Shown piece by piece: positions 6,745 through 15,697 of a stretch of DNA of 64,000 nucleotides. The position numbers were made by a program, and so were the translations under genes. Under the pieces are notes generated by a model. That model did not search any database. It was not told the origin of the DNA and saw only the letters and a program-made list of their open reading frames with translations. How positions within the stretch are numbered: position 1 is the first letter of the stretch; the number at the start of each line of letters is the position of its first letter. Origin of the DNA: Spongiibacteraceae bacterium UBA5047 (GTDB lineage: Bacteria > Pseudomonadota > Gammaproteobacteria > Pseudomonadales > Spongiibacteraceae); NCBI GenBank assembly GCA_002415025.1, contig DIBR01000034.1:201079-265078 (forward strand), written 5' to 3'.

Positions 6745-8217
6745 GTGGAGTCGATTGTTATCAGCAGCGAAGCAGCCCTTGATGCCATCATTGTCGGCGC
6801 CGGTTTTTCCGGACTGGCGATGGCGGTGAGCCTGAAAAAGGCCGGCTTGAATAACTTTCTTATCCTGGAGAAAGCCGGCGAAGTAGGAGGCACCTGGCGC
6901 GAAAATCATTATCCGGGAGCGGAATGCGATGTTCCCTCGTCACTCTACAGCTTCTCATTTGAACGCAAACCCGACTGGAACTACACGTGGTCCGAGCAGG
7001 GTCAGATACTCGACTACCTGAAGCATAGCACCCGTAAATACGGTCTCTACGACCACATTCGGTTTGACTGCGAACTGACTTCCGCCCGCTTTCAGAACAA
7101 CAAGACTTGGCAAGTCGTTACGCGGAAGGGTGCCAACCTTTGCGCCCGACACCTGATCATTGCCGTGGGCCAGTTACACCACCCAAGCATTCCATCGATT
7201 CAAGGACAGGCTGAATTTGCCGGCCCGCAATTCCATTCTGCCCGCTGGCAACACGATGTCGACTTTAACGGCAAACGCGTAGCAGTGATCGGCAACGCTG
7301 CCAGTGCCGTACAATTTATTCCCGAACTCGCCAAGATGGCGGGCAAGCTTACGGTATTCCAGCGCAGCGCCAACTGGGTTTCGAGAAAGCTGGATAGGCC
7401 TCGCCGCCCATGGCAGCAGGCACTTGTCCGGCACCTGCCGCTACTGGACCGACTTGCCCGCCTGAAAGTGTTCTTGCGCAACGAACTCATTGTCTTTCCG
7501 GCCATGAAAGGAAATCGCCTCTCCAGCGCCCTTCTGCGATTAAGCTGTAAAAGTTACCTCAACAGCACCATTAAAGACCCGACATTACGCAAGCGCTTGA
7601 CCCCGGATTATCCGGTGGGCGCTAAACGGGTGCTGGTAGTCGACGGCTACTACGAGGCTCTGGCGCAAGACAATGTCCGACTGGAAACATTGCCCATCGG
7701 CCAAATCAGTGCTCAGGGAATTCACACGCAGGACGGCTCGGTGCACCCCGCCGATATCATCGTTTACGGCACCGGCTTTACAACCAACCCGTTCTTGAAA
7801 GGCCTGGACATTACCGGAATCAACAACATCAAACTGTCAGAGCATTGGCGCGAGGGGGCCCATGCCTACCTCGGCATGCAAACCGCCGGCTTTCCCAACC
7901 TGTTCTTTATGTACGGCCCGAACACCAATCTAGGGCACAATTCCATTGTGTTAATGAGCGAGGCACAGGCGCACTACATCGTGCAAGCGATTCAGCACCT
8001 GTCTGAAAGTGGTTTTGAACAGCTTGAGGTTAAACCAGCGGTAGAAGACGAATATAACGAAGTGATTCAGGGGCGCCTGCAGCAGATGGTCTGGCAAAAA
8101 ATTGACGACAGCTGGTACAAGGACGGCGAGCGTGTAACCAACAATTGGCCCGGCAGGGTAATGGAATACCAACGTAGAACCCGACATTTTCAGCCGGAAA
8201 ACCACAACTTTCAGTGA
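6745..8217 (+). CDS. Flavin-containing monooxygenase, Baeyer-Villiger type
   Basis: This 490-residue FAD/NADPH enzyme has an N-terminal FAD Rossmann motif GxGxxG at 18-23 (VGAGFSGLAM), followed by GGTWRENHYPGAECDVPS, which is typical of the family. The Baeyer-Villiger fingerprint FxGxxxHxxxW appears as Phe158, Gly160, His164 and Trp168, directly before the second nucleotide motif VIGNAASAVQ at 181-190. These enzymes insert oxygen next to ketones or oxidise heteroatoms; cyclic, aliphatic and steroid ketones are known substrates in the family, none assignable here. The start is GTG with a poor ribosome site. It may work with the nearby oxygenase and acyl-CoA dehydrogenases in breaking down hydrophobic compounds, but that link is only positional. 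Confidence 0.87.
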   Translation: MESIVISSEAALDAIIVGAGFSGLAMAVSLKKAGLNNFLILEKAGEVGGTWRENHYPGAECDVPSSLYSFSFERKPDWNYTWSEQGQILDYLKHSTRKYGLYDHIRFDCELTSARFQNNKTWQVVTRKGANLCARHLIIAVGQLHHPSIPSIQGQAEFAGPQFHSARWQHDVDFNGKRVAVIGNAASAVQFIPELAKMAGKLTVFQRSANWVSRKLDRPRRPWQQALVRHLPLLDRLARLKVFLRNELIVFPAMKGNRLSSALLRLSCKSYLNSTIKDPTLRKRLTPDYPVGAKRVLVVDGYYEALAQDNVRLETLPIGQISAQGIHTQDGSVHPADIIVYGTGFTTNPFLKGLDITGINNIKLSEHWREGAHAYLGMQTAGFPNLFFMYGPNTNLGHNSIVLMSEAQAHYIVQAIQHLSESGFEQLEVKPAVEDEYNEVIQGRLQQMVWQKIDDSWYKDGERVTNNWPGRVMEYQRRTRHFQPENHNFQ

Positions 8218-8344
8218 ATGCCACGGTCATTGCGCAAGTATTCGCTAAAAATGTTCGTCTGAGTGTTTTTCGTACTACATCGCTGTAATACTATTAGTAC
8301 CTATAGCACGTCACCAAAGGCGAACTCACGGGAGCCAACCTGTC

Positions 8345-9925
8345 ATGCATTTGAGCCTGGGGTGGAAAGCCGCAGCATTGATCCTGTTTAACGTGGTACT
8401 TACCTTTTCCGCGGGCTTGCTTGCACGCAATTTCGTCCTGAACCCCGAGCTGGCGAAAGTCGAGCGAATCAATGACGAAAAAATTCTCCATCAGCTGGAG
8501 GTCATAGAAGGCCTGATCCAAAACAACATGGCCGAGTCCGCTAATCGCATAAAGGCGATTGCCGCCCGCATCGACGGCAACCACTGGGAGCGTTTCGCCA
8601 CTTCGTTATCCGAGCTTGCCGCTGCCAGCGAGCTTAGCTACGTCATTGCGGCCACCAGTGACGGCGGGCTGCTGCAAGTCCGTCCGGGAAAGTATTTTGA
8701 CGCATCAGAATCACCCACCCCACAAGATATCAACCGCATACTCAATCTGGTCCGGCAACACGAAGCTGTTAACCAAACGCTGGTAACACTGCTTGAAGGC
8801 AAACATGGCCCCATGATTATTGCCGCAGCGCGATTGCAGCGCGCTGAAGAGAAAATGCAGCAAGGTCCATCGCTGTTCGTTGCCGTCAGTCACATTGACG
8901 CCGCCTTTATCCAGCGTATCAACCTGCTGTCCGGTGTAGAGCTAACACTGATTAGCGATCAGCAGTTTGATCAACTTCGTACCTCGCCAAGAGCCCTCTC
9001 GGGCCTGCGTTCAACCGACAATCAACTGCACTGGAATGTGAACGGGGTTGATGGAAAGCCGGTGCTCACGGCAGCGATTAGTCTCCCGCCGCGAAGTTAC
9101 GACGACCAGTTTTTTTCACCCACACTTGCTATCGCTCTGCTCATTACGCTGGCAACCTGGTGTATCGCTATCTGGTTGTTGCATCGCACTATTATTAGCC
9201 CCATGAATAACGCCAGCAAAACCTTGCAGTCCATTATGGAAGACAAGGACTACGGCCGGCAGCTCGAATACAAGCATTACGATGAGTTCGGCAGGCTGGT
9301 AGCCTTTTGCAACAAACTATTGGGCATGGTGGACAAGCACACAACCGAATTGCAGGCCCTGTCGCTGACCGACCCGCTTACCGAACTCAATAATCGCCGT
9401 GCGTTTGATACCCAGTCACAGAAATTCTGGGCGCTCGCCGAGCGCAGCAACACCCGCATGGCGCTGATCGCTTTTGATATAGACCATTTCAAAAGCTATA
9501 ACGACCGTTATGGCCACCCGGCCGGCGACAAAGTCATTAAAGCCTTTGCCGGTATTCTGGAGCACACCTTCAAGCGTGCGAGCGATGTGGTAGCCCGTGT
9601 GGGCGGCGAAGAATTTCTGGTCATTACACAGGACACACCGGCGGGCGCCTGCCTGGTGCTTACCAATCGGGTGTTGCAGGAGTTACGGGATTTACGCCTG
9701 GAGCACACCGGCAACCCCGTGGGCTGTGTGACGGCCAGTGCCGGCGTATTTCAGGCAACGCCGGATGCCAACCTGAGCCTTGAAATTGCCCTGATCCGGG
9801 CCGATGAAATACTGTACGCCGCGAAACATGAGGGCCGCAACCGCGCCATGTACAGCGACGCGCTGGTGAATTCCATGTCCACAATAAAAACTGCCGACAT
9901 ACACCAGCTTCCGCGCAACAGCTAG
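8345..9925 (+). CDS. Membrane diguanylate cyclase with periplasmic sensor and HAMP
   Basis: A first membrane helix (about 8-28) and a second (about 260-282) enclose a periplasmic sensory domain of roughly 230 residues. A HAMP linker follows (TIISPMNNASKTLQSIM), then a C-terminal GGDEF domain. The active site reads GGEEF at 420-424, and the product-inhibition I-site RxxD (Arg411, Asp414) lies exactly five residues upstream, so the enzyme should make cyclic di-GMP with feedback control. No EAL domain is present. The sensor ligand is unknown. It is a single gene with its own upstream region of about 130 bases. Confidence 0.9.
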   Translation: MHLSLGWKAAALILFNVVLTFSAGLLARNFVLNPELAKVERINDEKILHQLEVIEGLIQNNMAESANRIKAIAARIDGNHWERFATSLSELAAASELSYVIAATSDGGLLQVRPGKYFDASESPTPQDINRILNLVRQHEAVNQTLVTLLEGKHGPMIIAAARLQRAEEKMQQGPSLFVAVSHIDAAFIQRINLLSGVELTLISDQQFDQLRTSPRALSGLRSTDNQLHWNVNGVDGKPVLTAAISLPPRSYDDQFFSPTLAIALLITLATWCIAIWLLHRTIISPMNNASKTLQSIMEDKDYGRQLEYKHYDEFGRLVAFCNKLLGMVDKHTTELQALSLTDPLTELNNRRAFDTQSQKFWALAERSNTRMALIAFDIDHFKSYNDRYGHPAGDKVIKAFAGILEHTFKRASDVVARVGGEEFLVITQDTPAGACLVLTNRVLQELRDLRLEHTGNPVGCVTASAGVFQATPDANLSLEIALIRADEILYAAKHEGRNRAMYSDALVNSMSTIKTADIHQLPRNS

Positions 9926-9931
9926 ATCAAC

Positions 9932-10117
9932 CTAGTAAATGCCCGAGGAGCGTGCGACAAGAATACTGAACACACTGAAGGCCGTAACGACAATCAGCAG
10001 CATGGCCAGCAGTCGCATGGGTTTGAAGGGTTTACGCGGCGTCTCGTTGTAGCCTGACTTCAGGTACTCGTCGACGCGCTGCTGGTCTTCCGGATAGAGT
10101 TTTCGCTCGTCATTCAT
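9932..10117 (-). CDS. DUF3094-type small membrane protein
   Basis: This 61-residue protein begins MNDERKLYPEDQQRVDEYLKSG and has one C-terminal transmembrane helix (about 35-55). It resembles the short DUF3094 proteins of Pseudomonas and relatives, which share the PEDQxRVxEYL start. Function is unknown. It ends 7 bases from the end of the cyclase gene in convergent orientation. Confidence 0.7.
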   Translation of the reverse strand: MNDERKLYPEDQQRVDEYLKSGYNETPRKPFKPMRLLAMLLIVVTAFSVFSILVARSSGIY

Positions 10118-10186
10118 AGAAAAATCACATCGGGTGGATAAAAACGGATTATCTCACCCGATGTCGCCAAGACCAAGTGCAGAAAC

Positions 10187-11956
10187 TCAGAAGGCCTCGA
10201 CAGGAATGTCCATCAGCACAGCGCTACCAGCCCGCACGGACTCTGCCAGTGACTTCACTTGCGGCAACAGCCGCTGCATGAAAAAGCGCGCGGTATGAAG
10301 CTTGCCAGCGTAGAAGGCATCGTTCTGATCGGCAGCCAGTGCCACCCCGGCCATACGCGCCCACATATAGGCGTAGATGGTCAGCCCGGCGATATGCAGG
10401 TATTCAACCGATGCAGCGCCAATGGCATGAGGGTCGTCGCCCGCCGCTGACAACACCGTTGCCGTGAGGGTTTCCAGTTCGGTCACCGCATCAAGCAGGG
10501 GCTGGGTGAACTCAGCTATCTCGCCTTCGGCCGCTGCCGCAAAATCGCGCATTTCCTGAATCAGTACAGCCATATTCTGGCCGCCGTTGGAGGCTATTTT
10601 CCGCCCCATGAGGTCGAGCGCCTGAATACCGTTCGCGCCTTCGTAAATCTGCGCAATCCGCGTATCGCGAACCAGCTGTTCCATGCCCCACTCACGCACA
10701 TAGCCGTGACCGCCAAACACCTGCTGCCCGATAATGGTCGCCTCCAGACCCTTGTCGGTCAGAAACGCCTTGGCGATGGGTGTCAGCAACTCCACCAGAC
10801 CGGCACTGCGCTGCTGGGCCTCGCCGGAACCGAATTTGGCGGTATCCAACTGCTGGCCGACAAACACCGCAAACGCCCTTCCGGCCTCGACATAAGCCTT
10901 TTGCGTGAGCAGCATCCGGCGCACGTCAGGGTGAACCATCAGTGAGTCGGCAGGCCCATCACGGTTCTCTGGCCCTGCTGGCGAGCGCCCTTGCAGCCGC
11001 TCCTGAGCGTAATCCAGAGCACTCTGGTAAGAGGCGGAAGACAAACCCAGCCCCTGCACACCAACCGAGAGCCGCTCGTAGTTCATCATGGTGAACATGG
11101 CCGCCAGACCGCGATTAAGCTCGCCCACGAGGTAGCCCTTGGCACCATCAAAATTCAGCACACAGGTGGCCGACGCATGGATGCCCATTTTGTGTTCCAC
11201 CGAGCCGCAACTGACTTCGTTGCGCTCGCCGAGGCTGCCATCGTCGTTAACGTGAAATTTGGGCACGAGAAACAGGGATATACCCTTTGAACCCGCTGGC
11301 GCGTCGGGCAATTTGGCCAACACCAGGTGAATGATATTTTCGGTGAGGTCGTGTTCGCCGCCGGTAATGAATATCTTGTTACCCGTGATGCTGTAGCTGC
11401 CGTCAGCCTGTGGTTCGGCCTTGGTGCGAATTATGCCGAGATCCGTGCCGGCATGGGCCTCGGTCAGGCACATGCTGCCGGCCCAGTTGCCCGCGTACAT
11501 GTCGGGCAGGTAACGGGATTTCAGCTCTTCACTGGCATGGGAAGCAATGGCCAGCGCCGCCCCGGAGGTCAATGAGAGATAAAGGCCCAGAGCCATATTG
11601 GCGCCGTAGCTCATTTCTTCAAAGAGCAGTACGAGCATTTTGGGAATAACCTGACCGCCGTACTCGGGGTCGCCCGCCAGCGCACCCCAGCCGCCCTCGG
11701 CAAGCTCGCGGTAGGCAGCCGGAAAACCATCAGGCGTAGTAACTACCGTGTCGTTCCAGCTTACGCCCTGCTCGTCGCCACTGCGATTGAGCGGCGACAT
11801 CAGGTTCTGGCTGATCTTGGCCGCTTCATCGAGGATGGCATCGGCCAGTTCGCGATTGACATCCTCCAGCCCGAGTTCGGACCAGAGGGTTTCGGCTTGA
11901 AAGACGTCATGCAGCACAAACTGCATGTCACGCAGGGGAGCTTTATACTCGGGCAC
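10187..11956 (-). CDS. Acyl-CoA dehydrogenase, FadE-like long form
   Basis: This 589-residue FAD enzyme of the long acyl-CoA dehydrogenase type begins with the YKAPLRDMQFVLHD N-terminal extension domain. It continues through the acyl-CoA dehydrogenase core (CLTEAHAGTDLGIIRTKA, then ITGNKIFITGGEHD) and the IYEGANGIQALDLMGRKI segment that carries the catalytic Glu. A C-terminal helical domain of about 150 residues is typical of this long subfamily. It catalyses the first step of beta-oxidation. The start is GTG preceded by GGAG. It is the downstream member of a tandem pair: the paralogue lies 19 bases upstream on the same strand, so the two are probably cotranscribed. Chain-length preference is not readable. 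Confidence 0.9.
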   Translation of the reverse strand: MPEYKAPLRDMQFVLHDVFQAETLWSELGLEDVNRELADAILDEAAKISQNLMSPLNRSGDEQGVSWNDTVVTTPDGFPAAYRELAEGGWGALAGDPEYGGQVIPKMLVLLFEEMSYGANMALGLYLSLTSGAALAIASHASEELKSRYLPDMYAGNWAGSMCLTEAHAGTDLGIIRTKAEPQADGSYSITGNKIFITGGEHDLTENIIHLVLAKLPDAPAGSKGISLFLVPKFHVNDDGSLGERNEVSCGSVEHKMGIHASATCVLNFDGAKGYLVGELNRGLAAMFTMMNYERLSVGVQGLGLSSASYQSALDYAQERLQGRSPAGPENRDGPADSLMVHPDVRRMLLTQKAYVEAGRAFAVFVGQQLDTAKFGSGEAQQRSAGLVELLTPIAKAFLTDKGLEATIIGQQVFGGHGYVREWGMEQLVRDTRIAQIYEGANGIQALDLMGRKIASNGGQNMAVLIQEMRDFAAAAEGEIAEFTQPLLDAVTELETLTATVLSAAGDDPHAIGAASVEYLHIAGLTIYAYMWARMAGVALAADQNDAFYAGKLHTARFFMQRLLPQVKSLAESVRAGSAVLMDIPVEAF

Positions 11957-11975
11957 AGCTATTCTCCGTCAGTAA

Positions 11976-13763
11976 TCAGAAGGCGAATTCGTCGACATCC
12001 AGCGCCATAAGATTATCTGCGCCACTGAGCATGCTCAGTTTGTGGCTTTCGGTTCGCGGCAGAATACGCTGGAAATAGAATCGCGCGGTTTTCACCTTGG
12101 ACGCCATGAAAGCGTCGCCCTCGCTGCCCCCCGCCGCGAGTTCGACCATTTGCGCCCACATAAAGGCGATCGCAATGTACCCGCTGTACATCAGATAATC
12201 AACCGAAGCGGCGCCGACTTCGTCGGGGTTCTGCATGGCTTTTTCACCGATCTGCATGGTGATTTCGCCCCATTCCTTGTTCAGCTGGGCCAGCGGTGCA
12301 ACAAACTCTTCCATCGCCGCATTGCCGGCCTGGGCTTCACAGAATTTGTGGATTCGCTTGGTCAGGCCCATCAGCGCTTTGCCGCCGGTACCCATGATTT
12401 TGCGGCCCAGCAGATCCAGCGCCTGAATGCCGGTGGTGCCTTCGTAGAGGGTTGAGATACGCAGGTCGCGCACGATCTGCTCCATGCCCCACTCGCCGAT
12501 ATAGCCGTGGCCACCGTAAATCTGCATGCCGTAGTTAGCCACTTCCAGACCGGTTTCGGTGACGAAGGCCTTGGCAATGGGCGTGAGCAGGTGCAGCAGC
12601 TCATCAGCTTCTTTCTGGATCTCTTCGGTTTCACCGTGCGAGGCCTGATCAACCAGCATCAGTATCCAGTACAGGAATGCGCGGCTGCCTTCGGTCAGCG
12701 CTTTTTGCGTCAGCAGCATGCGGCGCACATCGGGGTGAACAATGATCGGATCGGCCGGGCCATCCGGGTTTTTCGGGCCAGAGAGCGAACGCATCTGCAA
12801 ACGCTCACGGGCATATTCAAGGCCGCCCTGATAGGCCAGCTGGCCCAGTGACAAGCCTTGCATGGCCGTACCCATGCGCGCGGTGTTCATCATCAGGAAC
12901 ATGTAGGTAAGGCCCTGATTCTCCTCACCGATCAGATAGCCGGTAGCCGCGTCAAAATTCAACACGGCCGTTGCCGAGCCCTTGATACCCATTTTGTGCT
13001 CGATGGAGCCGCAGGTAACACCGTTGCGGTCACCCAGGCTGCCATCTTCGTGGGCGATAAACTTCGGCACCAGAAACAGGGAAATGCCCTTGGTGCCTTC
13101 CGGAGCGCCTTCAACCCGCGCCAGCACAAGATGAATAATGTTCTCCGTCATATCGTGGTCGCCGGAGGAGATGAAAATCTTGGTGCCGGTAATGTTGTAA
13201 GTGCCGTCGCCATTATTGCTGGCCTTGGTGCGCGACAGACCCACATCGGAGCCGGCGTGAGGCTCGGTCAGACACATGGTGCCCATCCAGCTGCCTTCGG
13301 TCATTTTTGGCAGGTAGCGCTCCTGCTGCATTTCGTTACCATAGACTTCCAGCACGCGCGCCGCACTGCCAGACAGGCCCGGATACATGCTCCAGGACCA
13401 GTTGGCACCGCCAATCATGTCGGAGAGCAGCAGACCCATTGAGGGCGGCAAGCCCTGGCCGCCAAATTCGCTGCGAGCGCTCATCGACGTCCAGCCCGCT
13501 TCGCGGTACTGGTCGTAGGCTTCCTTGAAGCCCTCGGGCGTGGTCACACCGTCTTCACTCCAGGTACAACCCTGCTGGTCGCCAACCTGGTTCAGCGGGG
13601 CGAGCACTTCCTCGGCAAATTTCGCTCCTTCGGTGAGAATGGCATCCATCAAATCGGGCGTCACTTCTTCGCGGCCCTGCAGGCTGGCATAGTGGTCTTC
13701 AGCCTTGAGCAGATCCTTCAGCACAAACTGCATATCGCGTAAGGGAGCTTTGTATAAGGGCAT
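11976..13763 (-). CDS. Acyl-CoA dehydrogenase, FadE-like long form (tandem paralogue)
   Basis: This 595-residue protein is clearly related along its whole length to the next gene: the same YKAPLRDMQFVLKD start, CLTEPHAGSDVGLSRTKA, IFISSGDHDMTENIIHLVLA, and LYEGTTGIQALDLLGRKI with the catalytic Glu. The two differ mostly in the C-terminal helical domain, which suggests an old duplication with divergence of substrate range. The ATG is preceded by GAGG. It is the first gene of the pair, with a good promoter about 60-90 bases upstream. Its role is acyl-CoA oxidation with transfer of electrons to ETF. Confidence 0.9.
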   Translation of the reverse strand: MPLYKAPLRDMQFVLKDLLKAEDHYASLQGREEVTPDLMDAILTEGAKFAEEVLAPLNQVGDQQGCTWSEDGVTTPEGFKEAYDQYREAGWTSMSARSEFGGQGLPPSMGLLLSDMIGGANWSWSMYPGLSGSAARVLEVYGNEMQQERYLPKMTEGSWMGTMCLTEPHAGSDVGLSRTKASNNGDGTYNITGTKIFISSGDHDMTENIIHLVLARVEGAPEGTKGISLFLVPKFIAHEDGSLGDRNGVTCGSIEHKMGIKGSATAVLNFDAATGYLIGEENQGLTYMFLMMNTARMGTAMQGLSLGQLAYQGGLEYARERLQMRSLSGPKNPDGPADPIIVHPDVRRMLLTQKALTEGSRAFLYWILMLVDQASHGETEEIQKEADELLHLLTPIAKAFVTETGLEVANYGMQIYGGHGYIGEWGMEQIVRDLRISTLYEGTTGIQALDLLGRKIMGTGGKALMGLTKRIHKFCEAQAGNAAMEEFVAPLAQLNKEWGEITMQIGEKAMQNPDEVGAASVDYLMYSGYIAIAFMWAQMVELAAGGSEGDAFMASKVKTARFYFQRILPRTESHKLSMLSGADNLMALDVDEFAF

Positions 13764-13822
13764 GGGATTTACCTCGATAGTAATGACAGGCGCAACAAAT
13801 CACGCCAATGTTGACGGCGAGT

Positions 13823-13852
13823 ATATTAGGCAAATCAGCGGTAAAAATGCAA
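13823..13852 (-). promoter_or_regulatory. Predicted sigma-70 promoter of the acyl-CoA dehydrogenase pair
   Basis: On the minus strand TTGCAT (4/6) is followed after 18 bases by TAATAT (4/6). The transcript would start about 55 bases before the ATG of the first dehydrogenase gene. Confidence 0.5.
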
Positions 13853-13896
13853 GGGTTTTGCCGCCAAATTCCCTATCCGGCGGCTTTCTCTATATT

Positions 13897-13933
13897 TAAC
13901 AATATGTTACGAAAAGAGATTACAAATCGTAAC
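13897..13933. promoter_or_regulatory. Overlapping inverted repeats upstream of the dehydrogenase promoter
   Basis: TAACA-ATA-TGTTA (13897-13909) is a 13-bp palindrome. It overlaps GTTACG (13906-13911), which is repeated inverted as CGTAAC at 13928-13933, inside the end of the aidB-like gene. The element sits about 45 bases upstream of the -35 hexamer, where an activator or a fatty-acid-responsive regulator could bind. It does not match the FadR or PsrA sites I know. Confidence 0.3.
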
Positions 13934-15623
13934 AGTGCGGATTGGCGCGATTTATCAATAGCTCCAGGTCCAAACCCGCTGGCAGGGCGCCAAAATGGTG
14001 GGACGGTGCCTCACAGCGGCCCGCCAGAAAGGCCTCGGCAATGGCCGCGTTACCCGATCGCAGTAACAGCGAACCCTGAAGACTGAGGGCCAATAATTCC
14101 ACCAGGCGACGCGAAGAACATTCATCGCTCACGGCCAATTCGTGCTTGAGGTTTTCGACCACGGCGTCCTGACGCGGGTCGCTGTGGGCCGTGGTCAGCA
14201 GTTCAGCCATCCAGGCATCCACAACCTCCGGGCTGCGTGACATGGCGCGGCGTACATCCAGCGCCTGAATATTGCCCGAGCCTTCCCAGATAGCGTTGAT
14301 GGGCGCCTCGCGATACAACCTCGGCATAATGCAATTCTCCATCACGCCGTTGCCGCCGATGCATTCCATTGCCTCATAGGCGTGCTGGGGGTTGCGCTTG
14401 CATATCCAGTATTTGCCCACGGCCGTACCCAGCCTGAGTAACAGCTGATCCTGTTCCGACTGACTGTCCAACGCCCGTGCCATGCGCATCGTCATAGCCA
14501 GTGACCCTTCAACTTCCAGCTGCAAATCGGCAATCACATTGCGCATAACGGGCTGGTCAATCAAGCGCTTGCCAAAGGCTTCACGATGACTCGCATGGTG
14601 TGCGGCCTGAATCACCGCCTGACGCTGACCGGCACTGGAACCGACCATGCAATCAAAGCGGGTCATGGCAACCATCTGGATAATCGAGGGCACGCCGCGT
14701 CCGGGCGCACCGATCAACCACCCCAGCGCACCGCGAAACTCGACCTCGGATGAGGCGTTGGCGACATTGCCCATCTTGTCTTTCAGACGCTGTATTTCCA
14801 GCGGGTTTTTATGGCCATCCGGATGCCAGCGCGGCACCAGAAAACAGCTCAGCCCAGCCCCGGTTTGCGCCAGCACCAGAAAGGCATCGCACATGGGTGC
14901 CGACAGAAACCATTTGTGGCCAACCAGTGAATAGGCCTCACAGCCCTCGACCTCGCCGATAGGGCTAGCCTGCGTGGTATTGGCGCGCACGTCCGAGCCG
15001 CCCTGCTTTTCCGTCATACCCATACCAATAGTCAGCGCTGTTTTTTCACGATAGTGAATATTGCGCGGGTCATAGGCATTGCTGAGGACTTTAGGCAACC
15101 AGGTTTTGGCGATAACGGGGTTCAGTTGCAGGGTCGGCGCAGAGGCAAAAGTCATTGTCACCGGGCAGCCGTGCGCGGCTTCAACCTGCGCGTGCAGGTA
15201 ATATTTTGCCGCTCGCGCGGCATGGGCACCTTCGCCCTGCCCGGCCTCTGCTTCACGCCAGGGCGAACTGTGCAGCCCCGCGCTAAAAGCCTGATCCATC
15301 AAGGCGTGATAGCTGGGGTGAAATTCAATCACATCAAGGCGCCGGCCAAAGCGGTCGTGGGTATGCAGGCTGGGTTTGTGGGCATTGGCCTGAAAGCCCA
15401 GCTCAATAAATTCGGGCACGCCGCACAACTGGCCGTAATCCACCAGCTCGGCCTCGGCAGCGGGCGCCTGCCGCTGGATGGCTTCGCGCAGGGCCTGATC
15501 GCCGAGATAGAGGTTGTGATTCTCCAGCGCACCCGCCTGATTAAATACTTCGTGGGTGGTCTGGGCGGTCCCTTGGACAGCCTCGTGGCTGGCAATAACG
15601 GAAGGTTCTCTCGCCGAATTCAT
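13920..15623 (-). CDS. aidB: AidB-like acyl-CoA dehydrogenase
   Basis: This 567-residue protein resembles the AidB branch of acyl-CoA dehydrogenases: an early FNQAGALENHNLYLGD segment, MGMTEKQGGSDVRANTTQA, VGHKWFLSAPMCDAFLVLAQT, and RLKDKMGNVANASSEVEF. E. coli AidB is induced by alkylation damage, binds DNA and has weak isovaleryl-CoA dehydrogenase activity. No ada or alkB neighbour is present here, so a metabolic role beside the two FadE-like genes is as likely as a DNA-protection one. The family's lengths are near 540 residues, so this is full length. The gene is 74 bases downstream of bioD and may be read through from it. Confidence 0.85.
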   Translation of the reverse strand: MNSAREPSVIASHEAVQGTAQTTHEVFNQAGALENHNLYLGDQALREAIQRQAPAAEAELVDYGQLCGVPEFIELGFQANAHKPSLHTHDRFGRRLDVIEFHPSYHALMDQAFSAGLHSSPWREAEAGQGEGAHAARAAKYYLHAQVEAAHGCPVTMTFASAPTLQLNPVIAKTWLPKVLSNAYDPRNIHYREKTALTIGMGMTEKQGGSDVRANTTQASPIGEVEGCEAYSLVGHKWFLSAPMCDAFLVLAQTGAGLSCFLVPRWHPDGHKNPLEIQRLKDKMGNVANASSEVEFRGALGWLIGAPGRGVPSIIQMVAMTRFDCMVGSSAGQRQAVIQAAHHASHREAFGKRLIDQPVMRNVIADLQLEVEGSLAMTMRMARALDSQSEQDQLLLRLGTAVGKYWICKRNPQHAYEAMECIGGNGVMENCIMPRLYREAPINAIWEGSGNIQALDVRRAMSRSPEVVDAWMAELLTTAHSDPRQDAVVENLKHELAVSDECSSRRLVELLALSLQGSLLLRSGNAAIAEAFLAGRCEAPSHHFGALPAGLDLELLINRANPHCYDL

Positions 15624-15697
15624 GCACTGCTCCTATATTCACCCAAGCCAAATTGACAGGGTAAACATTGGCGCAGAAAAAAGGTAGCGCTGCCGAC

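Noticed and set aside
15662..15690. Near-palindrome GGTAGCGCTGCC beside six A, after bioD
   Set aside because: Pairing would leave no loop and has a mismatch, so it cannot form a normal terminator hairpin.
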